Below are positions 16,128-24,700 of a stretch of 53,415 nt of DNA, in pieces. Source of the stretch: Verrucomicrobiaceae bacterium (GTDB lineage Bacteria > Verrucomicrobiota > Verrucomicrobiia > Verrucomicrobiales > Akkermansiaceae); contig JAIXPW010000011.1 of NCBI GenBank assembly GCA_027485995.1, positions 1-53,415 on the forward strand, written 5' to 3'. Position 1 is the stretch's first letter. Each line of letters starts with the position of its first letter. Below the pieces are notes generated by a model, which worked only from the letters and a program-made list of their open reading frames with translations, made no database searches and was not told where the DNA came from. The position numbers were made by a program, and so were the translations under genes.

Positions 16128-18173
16128 TTATTTCACAGCAGCAAAAACACGGAACTCAGCGATGGCACAGCGGCCTGCCTGAGGCGACGCCACGCGCAGG
16201 AAGCGGGCGCTGACGGGTTTCGGGAGTTCGATCGTCCAGGCCGGCGGCGCACCCAGTCTCAGGATCGCTTCCTCGACCAAGGTGACACTGCCGGGCTTTC
16301 CATCGAGGATGTAATCCACCTTCGTCTCCTTCAAGACATTGGGAACCGGATCGACACCGGCGAGACTGATCCCCAACTTGACGTTGACGGAGTCGGGTTG
16401 GGCTGCGGCGCGGAGTTTCTCTGTCACATCGAGCCACTGGTCGCCCTTGCCATACATGGCTTTCACGATTTCCAGCACGGATGTCCTGGAATCTGCGGAA
16501 GTGGCCAGGGTCTTCGCATTGGCGAAAGCAAAGTCATCGGACGCCTGCAGTACCGTGCCACTCGGGAGGCGGCCCTGGATCTCGATCCGCGAAACCGTGC
16601 GCACCTCGCCCAGATCGACAAAGCCCGCAGGAGCCGGATCATCCGGAGCGCTCACCCATGCGCTGGACGGGTCACCATCGACGGCGAGCATCGCATAGTT
16701 CTTTGCTTCCAGCGACGAGGCGCGGAAAGACCTGTGCAGGGCCAGATTGACGGGCGGCGAATCGGTTGAAACTTGTACGACGATCACCGTATCGAGCGGA
16801 TCCCACCGTTCACCGTCGGGTAAGGTGACCTGGACACCCTCCGCACCCTGCCGGAGCGCGACTGGTTTGCGACTCTTGAGCAGGACGGCCTTGGAGAACT
16901 TCCTCCCGTCCGCAGGCGGCGGCAGCTCCAGCGAGCTCGCTCCTGTCGGCGGCTTGAGGACGTGCAGGTACTCCAACAAGCCGTCGGTCGATTGCGTGGC
17001 CACTCCCCATGTTAGATTCGCGATCCTCGTTCCAGGCGCGGTGGGCCATGACGTGCTGGGGTTGGTGTTCTTGATCGAGCGCTCGATGGGTTTGATGAGT
17101 TCGCCGACCCGCTTCATGCGATCAAGCACCCCTGTTTCCCAACCACCGCCCGCATACGGACCGGCGGCCCAGAGAATTCCACCGCCATCGGTGTTGGAAC
17201 CGGCCTGGAACACGGTGTGGCGGAACAGGGACTCCGGAGTGTAGGGGATATGCGGGTAGAAGCCGACCTTGGCGCTTTTCTGCGCGGGTTCGTTTTTTCC
17301 CTCGGGGCAGGCCGCCCAAAAGATGCTGCCGACGACAATGGAGATCGGGATTTTATTGGCAGTCCACTGATCGCCGTCCGGCGTGGCAAAGGCACCGTTG
17401 TAAAAGACCTCCTGGTTCCCGAGGTCGGCGGTGTAGAGGTTGCCGTAATCATTCTGCATCATCAGCACGTGTGGATGCTTCGCGGTGATGGTCTTGCGCA
17501 GCCGCGGGTAGTCCACCACACGATAACTGTCGGCCGCGCCGCTGCCTTCGTCCAGGTAGAGGCCGAGGATGTCAGCACCGTAGCGATCCACCAGTTCGCC
17601 ATAGGTCTCGTTGATGAAATCATTCCACTTCGCCTTGTCCCACCTGTTGAAATCCGGATTCGATCCCTCGCCGCGGACCCAGCCGGTCTTGGCCATGTCG
17701 GCATCGGTGAAGTCATGGCCGTCGCGCGGATGGGTATAAAGCAGCACCTGGACGCCCTTGGCCTTGCAGGCCTTGATCATGTCGCCGATGAGGTCGCGCT
17801 TCGCCGAATGTCCGGGCCGCCATTTTTCCATCACCTTGCTCGGGTAGAGCAGGTTCATGTCGGCGTGCCAGGCGGTGAAGAGCACGTATTCGACGCCCAT
17901 CGCCGACAGGTCACGGGCGAAGCCTTCGGCGTCGAAACGCTTCGCCAGATCATCGAGCCCGGCGGGCATCGTGCCGTCCTTGTTGATGGTGGCCGAGTAG
18001 GCGTCGCCACCCCAGACGTAGTGGACGAAGAAGCCATACTTCATCGTACGGTAATTGGCGGCGGCGGCCGGATCGGCGTGGAGCGGGAATGTCATCCCAA
18101 AAAGCAGGCCGACGGCGGCGAGGACGGAGTGGAGCTTGCGGACTTGCATGCGTTTGGTGAGGAAGGAACTCAT
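16128..18173 (-). CDS. GH29-like glycoside hydrolase with C-terminal discoidin-like region
   Basis: Third member of the GH29-like set, 681 residues, with the same two-part layout as the 7449-9476 protein. Signal peptide within 1-33 (VLAAVGLLFGMTFPLHA). Core motifs: KYGFFVHYVWGG (45-56), FTAWHADMNLLYPS, LYTHPRDGHD, WNDFINETYGELVDRYG, LGLYLDEGSGAADS with predicted nucleophile D208 followed by E209, RVVDYPRLRKTI, and AAGPYAGGGWETGV. The C-terminal part starts VNLALHRSFRASS and includes AVDGDPSSAWVSAPDD, a discoidin-like domain. The ATG overlaps the stop of the metzincin-like gene (ATGA, 18170-18173), which supports 18173 as the start by coupling; ATG 18149 (MQVRKLHSV) is the alternative. The substrate is unknown; a deoxy-sugar glycoside is inferred. 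Confidence 0.75.
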   Translation of the reverse strand: MSSFLTKRMQVRKLHSVLAAVGLLFGMTFPLHADPAAAANYRTMKYGFFVHYVWGGDAYSATINKDGTMPAGLDDLAKRFDAEGFARDLSAMGVEYVLFTAWHADMNLLYPSKVMEKWRPGHSAKRDLIGDMIKACKAKGVQVLLYTHPRDGHDFTDADMAKTGWVRGEGSNPDFNRWDKAKWNDFINETYGELVDRYGADILGLYLDEGSGAADSYRVVDYPRLRKTITAKHPHVLMMQNDYGNLYTADLGNQEVFYNGAFATPDGDQWTANKIPISIVVGSIFWAACPEGKNEPAQKSAKVGFYPHIPYTPESLFRHTVFQAGSNTDGGGILWAAGPYAGGGWETGVLDRMKRVGELIKPIERSIKNTNPSTSWPTAPGTRIANLTWGVATQSTDGLLEYLHVLKPPTGASSLELPPPADGRKFSKAVLLKSRKPVALRQGAEGVQVTLPDGERWDPLDTVIVVQVSTDSPPVNLALHRSFRASSLEAKNYAMLAVDGDPSSAWVSAPDDPAPAGFVDLGEVRTVSRIEIQGRLPSGTVLQASDDFAFANAKTLATSADSRTSVLEIVKAMYGKGDQWLDVTEKLRAAAQPDSVNVKLGISLAGVDPVPNVLKETKVDYILDGKPGSVTLVEEAILRLGAPPAWTIELPKPVSARFLRVASPQAGRCAIAEFRVFAAVK

Positions 18174-21100
18174 TGGGTGGAGATGCGGACAAAGAGCTTT
18201 GGCTTGGGGGGGATCGAAGGACTTAATGTGACTTGCACGGTTTCGACATCACCTGCACTGGCGGTCACGGACTGCACGGCACCGCTGTCCGTGCTCCAGT
18301 TGGTAAGATCGGTGGAGGTTGAGACGGTGAAAGCGAGTCCGGTCAGCGAGACCTTGCGGCGCGTGTAGCTGAGGATGCCGGTGGATGGATCGACCAGGGC
18401 GACGATCGTTTGGAGTGACGATGGATTCGTGGGATCGAGGCCAAAGGCGTATTCCATGAAATTGCTCTGGCCGTCGTGGTCATCGTCGTCGCTGTTACCG
18501 CCGATGACATGGTTCGCGTTTTTCCAGGTATCGTAATCCGATGTTGGTGTGATCGCTGCGAGCGTAACGCTCAGGTTATCGAGGCGCGTGACGTTCCACG
18601 ATCCGTTGTAGGGGCAGGCGGCGAAGCTGAGATAACCGTCGGCTGAGGTGAGTTGGGTTAGCGTGTAGCTGCCGATCAGGGTGGTGCCGTTGTAGACCAG
18701 CGCTTTCGACCCCTTGCCGTTGAAGGCGGACCCCGTGCCTGCGGTATCGGCGAACACGAGGCGGAAGTTGTTTCCGCTGCGGCTGGCAAGTGTCTGCTGG
18801 GTGCCGTTCCGGATCACCTGCAATCCGCCACCGAGCTCCGGCAGGATGGCGAATTTCGCGCCGCTGTCATTGGCGAGGAGATTCTGACCGCTGCCAAGGG
18901 TGATGGAAGCCCAGCAGGACGGGTTGGAGGTATCGGTCACCCAGGCGTCCATCTGGAACGTAAGCGGCAGGTCCGCAGTGTTGGCGAGGGTGGCGAAGTT
19001 CTGGTTCGGGCTCGAACGGGCGGCGTATCCGAAGTCTCCAGCCAGCAGCATGGCATCGCCATTGCCGTGTTGGGCCTGCCAGTCCTGGCCCGCCGTGGCG
19101 ACGCTGTAGGCGAGTGGGGCGAGGTGTCCCTGCTGGTCGAACGCAAGGGTGTTGTTGAAAGTGCTCGCACCATAACTCGCGGAGTCGAAGTGGTCGCTCA
19201 GAAGCAGACCGATGATGCCCGCCGCCTCGTTCAGGTTGGGATTGGTGTCATTCAGGTATTCGAGGGAATTGTTCTGCCCGTCGTTGTCCGGGTTGTCGGT
19301 GGCGGACTGGATGAGATTGCCGAAATGGATCATCTCCCAATCGTCGGGCAGGCTGTCGTTGTCGGAATCTCCCACGATTCCCATGTCCCAACGCATGGCC
19401 GAGACCAGTTTCACATGTCGCTCGCGAGCGATCAGGTTGTCCTCGTTGTCGAAGTTCAATCCATAGGGCCAGAAGTGGGCTCCATCGCAGCCGATGGAAG
19501 CACTTGCGCCCTCAAACAAGCGGATGCGCTGGATCGCGTGGGCACCTTTCCACTGACCGCCCGACTGCTGTGAGGACCAGTCCCCTACGGTCCCGACCCC
19601 AAGGCTGTGCTGGATTTCATGGATCGCGGTGAACGGGCTGGTACTGCCGCCGAAGTCGATCCATCCGCCGTATCCCGCCTGCGCCGTCGGCACGCCCGCG
19701 CTGTAGTTGGCGGTGCATTGCATCGGGAAATAGCCATAGGCATTGTAAACCGCCACCGCTTCGTTCATCGAGTTCACCAGGGTGCTGCGCATCCCAGCCG
19801 GCCAGCCTTCATGGCCACCGGCGAGCTGCCAGGTCATTGGATGGATCCGCAGCGATCCTGGTCCGCTGAAATAGGAGCCATACACCGGATGCTGGGCATT
19901 GTAGATGCCAACGGGCACCGATGCTCCGTTGATCGTCAGGGCGGCGATGGCGTTGCTGCCGTTGAAATTCAAATCCATGCCCGCACCTGCCGCGATGCTG
20001 ACCGTGGTGCAGCCATCGAACAGAGGATTGCTCAAGGCGAGCCTGCCCCCGTTCACCGCGACGCTGCCGAGGTAGCTGGTCGATCCGCCCAAAGTCAGTG
20101 TCCCGCTGCCGGCCTTGTTCAATCCGCTGCTATCAAGGGACGAGTTGATCGTGGCATTGGCATTGCAAGTGATCGTCTGTGGGCCGGTCAGGATGAGCGA
20201 ACCGCCGTTGAGCGTGTAACCCGGTGCATTGAACGTGATGGCGCGCGCGGTGATGGACTGTGCCAGGCTCACACTGCCTGCTCCCGTGCTTCCGAAGACC
20301 GCGCTGTCCCAGCGGTTGTTGTTCCATGCCGAACCGGACCAGTTCGCCTCCGTGGTGTTCCAATTGCGGCTGCCGCTGCCGTTGTCCCAGACCACATCAG
20401 GCGCTGTCGTCCATTTCGCAAACAAGAGGGTGTTGCTGGAGATCGTGAAAAGATTGCCGGGTTGATAGGTCGTTCCACTGCCGTCGGCGGAGGTGGTCCA
20501 GCCACTGAACACGAAAGCCGCTCTTTCCAGACTGCCCGTGTTGCCGAGTACGGTGACCGTCGCTCCAGACGTGTAGGGGCTGTTGGGATCGACGGGCACA
20601 CTCCCGGAGGTGTTGCCGTTGCCGTTGTAAACAACTTCCGGAATCGCCGTCGTGGAGGTGAGCTTGAAGTTGTCGATGGCAACCTGCTTCTGACCGTTCA
20701 GGTTGACCACGCCCGCATGATCCGTGATCCAACCGACATATTGAACACCCGCCGCCACCAGATCGGCCCCGCTGACGGTGTAGGTGATCGTGGCGACCTG
20801 ATTGGAGTTGAAACGGACCAGATGTCCCGTGTCGATGGTCGACGCATCGGCACCGTTCCAGTTGTGCTGGCTGCTGGTGAAACCGAGAGTGAACCAGGAA
20901 CTGGTGCCACCTGGATCGGCACCGGCGAGAGCGGTGGTGTCGATCGTCGCCTCGATCGTGTAGTTCTGGCTGGCGACCGGAGTAAGAGGAAGGAAGTTGC
21001 TGCTGGTGGGAGTCGCCACACCGTTGTTGGCATAACTGCGCTGGCCCCAGCCGCCGGTTTCCACGGCAGCGAGCCAAGTGGCGACGGAGCTTCCACCGAA

Positions 21101-21289
21101 AGCTCCGCTGCGCGTTGTCGGAACCGATCCTGCGAGCGACTGGGTGTAAGGCGTCCCCTGGTTGATGTTCTGCCGATCGTTGAAGTCGTCGAAATAAATC
21201 GTCCCGGCCAGCGCAAGGGTTGCAAGCCTTGCTGCAAGCAGGAGACGGATGATTGCTGGAATCATGCAGGCCGTGGAAGTTGGTTTCAT
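18170..21289 (-). CDS. Modular surface protein with metzincin-like protease motif
   Basis: Secreted mosaic of about 1039 residues from ATG 21289. In order: signal peptide (IIRLLLAARLATLALA); an N-terminal beta domain opening TIYFDDFNDRQNINQG, shared with two other cluster proteins; one InlB B-repeat (YNGNGNTSGSVPVDP to LLFAKWTT); a beta-helix passenger repeat (KAGSGTLTLGGSTSYLGS); then FTAIHEIQHSLGVG around residue 557, a zinc-protease HExxHxxG motif, with SAMRWDMG downstream resembling a Met-turn; a calcium-binding-like DSDNDSLPDDWE stretch; a concanavalin-like region; and a C-terminal module (YTRRKVSLTGLAFTVSTSTD). The third metzincin zinc ligand (His/Asp) is Thr here, so activity is uncertain. 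It may act on a glycoprotein or anchor to substrate. The start is set 41 nt after the preceding stop. Confidence 0.65.
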   Translation of the reverse strand: MKPTSTACMIPAIIRLLLAARLATLALAGTIYFDDFNDRQNINQGTPYTQSLAGSVPTTRSGAFGGSSVATWLAAVETGGWGQRSYANNGVATPTSSNFLPLTPVASQNYTIEATIDTTALAGADPGGTSSWFTLGFTSSQHNWNGADASTIDTGHLVRFNSNQVATITYTVSGADLVAAGVQYVGWITDHAGVVNLNGQKQVAIDNFKLTSTTAIPEVVYNGNGNTSGSVPVDPNSPYTSGATVTVLGNTGSLERAAFVFSGWTTSADGSGTTYQPGNLFTISSNTLLFAKWTTAPDVVWDNGSGSRNWNTTEANWSGSAWNNNRWDSAVFGSTGAGSVSLAQSITARAITFNAPGYTLNGGSLILTGPQTITCNANATINSSLDSSGLNKAGSGTLTLGGSTSYLGSVAVNGGRLALSNPLFDGCTTVSIAAGAGMDLNFNGSNAIAALTINGASVPVGIYNAQHPVYGSYFSGPGSLRIHPMTWQLAGGHEGWPAGMRSTLVNSMNEAVAVYNAYGYFPMQCTANYSAGVPTAQAGYGGWIDFGGSTSPFTAIHEIQHSLGVGTVGDWSSQQSGGQWKGAHAIQRIRLFEGASASIGCDGAHFWPYGLNFDNEDNLIARERHVKLVSAMRWDMGIVGDSDNDSLPDDWEMIHFGNLIQSATDNPDNDGQNNSLEYLNDTNPNLNEAAGIIGLLLSDHFDSASYGASTFNNTLAFDQQGHLAPLAYSVATAGQDWQAQHGNGDAMLLAGDFGYAARSSPNQNFATLANTADLPLTFQMDAWVTDTSNPSCWASITLGSGQNLLANDSGAKFAILPELGGGLQVIRNGTQQTLASRSGNNFRLVFADTAGTGSAFNGKGSKALVYNGTTLIGSYTLTQLTSADGYLSFAACPYNGSWNVTRLDNLSVTLAAITPTSDYDTWKNANHVIGGNSDDDDHDGQSNFMEYAFGLDPTNPSSLQTIVALVDPSTGILSYTRRKVSLTGLAFTVSTSTDLTNWSTDSGAVQSVTASAGDVETVQVTLSPSIPPKPKLFVRISTQ

Positions 21290-21330
21290 TCGATGGATTT
21301 GAGGTGCGGTAGATTCACACCCCGGACGAT

Positions 21331-21700
21331 TCATGGGTTCACCGAAATCCGATAGAAACGGCGGGGCTGACTCACGCCGGTGGCGTCGATGAACTCCAGT
21401 TCCGCCCCGCTTCCAGGCTGTGCGGAGCCGATGTTTTGCCATGGACCCGATAGATCATCACAGCGCTGGAGTTGATAGTTGTGGCCGGTGTATCCGGTGA
21501 TTCTCACCGTGAAGGAGTTTCCCGATTTGAGAAAGGAGTTCACCCGGACATTGCTGCGGTCGAGCACGATGCCGTTGTTGATGAATCCGGCGGGCAGCGC
21601 ACCCTTCCATGTCATGAGGTCAAGCACACCGGTGTTGGTGAAGGTGCCGGTGAATGAGAGTGACGCATCTCCCACTAGACGCAGCGTGCCTGCATTGTTC
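21331..21700. repeat. Dispersed direct repeat, copy 1 (C-terminal module of the giant DUF5703 protein)
   Basis: Partner of 26956-27320. By eye the two are well above 80% identical over the last 110 or so codons, far more alike than the rest of the two proteins, which share no other catalytic domain. Confidence 0.7.
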
Positions 21701-24700
21701 AGGGAACCGCTACCGGTGATTGAGCCCTGAATGACAGCGCTTCCGGAACTGCCCGCGATGGTGAGGCTGCCGCCGTTGAGGTTGACGATCGCACCGGGCG
21801 AGAGGGCGAGCGAGGCGACCGTCTGGCTCGCGCCGTTGAGATCGAACGTGGCGGTGTTTTCCACCGAAAGCGCGGTCGCTGCAGGCAGGATGCGGGTCAC
21901 CGGCGCTTCGCCGAACCACTTGCTGCGCAAGTAGCGCTCGGTGCCGAGGCGCTGGATATCGGCTAGGGTGTTGTCATAGAGAATCACTTCCGCCTGATCC
22001 TGATTGCCGGCGTGATAGATGCGATCGCGGTTGAAGCCGTCCGCCCAGGTGGGACCGGCGGTGGACACAGTGATCAGGTTGAAGCCGCTGTTGGAAGACG
22101 TGGGCAAGGGTGAGGTGCTGCCATCCACCTGCGTGCCGTTGACCCAGGTCTTGCCATTGAGCACGTAGGGACTGTTCCATCCGTTGGCCGCCGGAGCCCA
22201 GATCGGTGAGGCCGCATTGGTGTCGTCGGGCCGATGGTAATGGCACGCATCCCTGTCGGTGATGAGGAAGCTCGCCCCACGGAAGATCGAGAAAACAGTG
22301 CGGATGGAGGAGTCGCGGGTGAAGTTGAGGCTCTGGCTGGTGTTGGCGGCGCTGCCGGTGAATCTGAGCACTCCGCGACCGTTGAGCGCGTTGGCGATGA
22401 AGGTCGGTGGACGTCCGGTTTGAGCTGTGGCATGGGCGCTGTTAGAACTCAGGTCGTTCCACTGCGGGACGGTGGCCCCATTGGACAAGGCGAGCGTGGA
22501 GGCGTCGAAACGTCGGGCAAATCCGGGAGTGGGCGCGCTGAGCGGCGGGTGGAGCAAGAGCGTGCCGCCCACAATGCGCGTGGCTCCGGAATGCGTGGCG
22601 GCGTCGATCAAGGAGAGCGTGCCGGAGCCGGTTTTCACGAGATCCGATCGTCCGGTCAGCGACTCGCGGAACAGGGCGTCATAGGTGGGCACCTCAATCG
22701 TTGTGCTTCCCGTGCTGCCGTCATCGCTGCGGGTGTAGGGCGGAGGCTCGACGAAGGCGTCCATCTGGCGAACCCCCTGCGCATCGGTGGTGAGACGGAT
22801 GGCCGTGGCCTGGACGGGTTCGAGCGGGCGGCTGAGGATCTGGGTGTAGGACGTGCCGGTCCAGAGCGTGGACCAGCTTCCGGACGGGCTTTGAGCTTCC
22901 AGCGTGACGCTGATGTTCTGGCCGGAAACCGAAGCTCCGTTGTCGAACTGGACGTCGATCCGGTTGAGGTTGCGCGGGCTTGCGAATGGAATGGTAAGCG
23001 TGCCGGAGCCCGCGCCGTGACGCCAGGAGGTGGCGGCATCGGCATCGCAGGCCTTGGCAGCTTCGTATCCGCCACTTGCAGCACTGGCGCTGGCGGTCAT
23101 GCCGCTGGTGGTGGAACCGATGTAGGGTTGATGGCGGGCGAGTGCCTCGGCGCTGCCGTTGAGATCAAGTCGGATGATGGTGTCGATCGGATCGCGATCG
23201 GCAGCAGGTAGAGTGATGGCAACTCCCGTGGCGGATTGCGTGACGATGGCGGTGCCGCCGGTGAGAACGGTGTTGCCTACGATCTGACGGCCGAGCGCAA
23301 GTGGGGGCAGGGTCAGCGTTTCACCGGGCCATTCGAGGATGTGGAGATGGATCGAATTCCCCTTGGCCATGCTGCCACCCCAGTCGCCGGCGACAAAGGG
23401 ACCTGCCAGACCTCCATTCAGCGTGGTGCCGTATTGGGAAAACCATGAGCCTGTGACCGGAGAAGCGGTGGCGGCGACCACGGCGGGCAAACCGTCACGC
23501 ATCGCAGGCAAGCCTAACAGGTAATTGGTATCTGCAACACAAGTGCCGACAATGCCACGGACGCGGTTGGCGGCGGTGGCCATGTTGATTACATCCGCAG
23601 CACGCGAGGACGGAGTCACGGTGAGCGCTTGCAGCACGCCGTTCCGATAGACGCCTTCGAGCACGGTGTTTTGCGCGGCATGCACCTTGAAATTCACATC
23701 CCATTCTTCCGGCCAGGCGGGGAAGAGGTAGATCTTGTCGCCTTGGGATTGGACGATCATGTTTTCGAAACCGTGAATGGTGGAGCCGCCGTGGCATTGG
23801 TCCGGGATGTAATCGAAGCGGCTCTCCCAGAACGCATGGAAGCGCGGCTTGCCGGGATAGGGATTGGAGATGGTTTGGGAGCCGATGCCTACGGTGCTGG
23901 GGATCGGCTCGAGGAAATTGCGCAGGGCGTGGAATTTCGCCTGCTGCGGCAGGTTGAGTTGAGCGGCCACTGTCGGGGTGTAAAGCCAGCCCCCGGATTC
24001 GGAGGAGCTACCCGGCGTGCCGTCGAAGGTGACCATGCGCGTGCCATGGTCACGACGGCCCGCAGCGAGGAGCGAGAGTCTGCCGAGGCCAGCCTCGCGG
24101 GCGGGCCACACGCTGTAGAGGGATGGAGTCTCAATCATATCTCGCCCGGCGTCGCCGGTCTGATAGACGCCGAGCATCGGCTGGTTGAGCACGGTTTTCA
24201 GAGGCGGCTGCGGCATGCTTGCCAGCAGGGCTTGATAACGACTGCGCTGGGCGGGCGTGAGCGTGCCCGGATCGAGCCGGAGCAGGTCGGAGAGGATGCG
24301 GCGCAGCGGTCCAACCTCAGGCGCGGAATTGGTCGAATTCTTGTAGGTTTCCACCGCAGCGGACGGGGCCAGCAGAATTCTGCCTTGGGCATCGCGATTG
24401 GGGAATTTGTGCTCGAAGAAGGTCACGACCGCATCGGCCCAGGGCTGATAGGTGTCGGTGAAGAGCGTTTGGTCGCGCGTGTGGTCGTAGATATCAGCCA
24501 GCAGAATCGCCAGGTCGGTCATGCCGCCGCGGTGCTCGGTCAGGTGCTCAGGGATGCTCCTGCCGAAAACGCAGTCCCCACCGACACCGGTGCCCTCGTA
24601 GAGCAGCATGCCGGGATTGTTTTCGTGGGCCATGGCGCGCTCGCGGCAGAGTGGCAGGATGGTGCGGCAGTAGCGGGAGATTTGTTCGGTCATGTCGTAG

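Noticed and set aside
14944..16182. 412-codon open frame on the plus strand opposite the isomerase gene
   Set aside because: The minus-strand protein has clear isomerase motifs, while the plus-strand product is low-complexity, rich in His/Arg/Asp, with no domain. It is a mirror frame caused by high G+C third positions.
19607..21355. 582-codon plus-strand open frame
   Set aside because: Lies opposite the metzincin-like surface protein; Arg-rich, no motif, no ribosome binding site.
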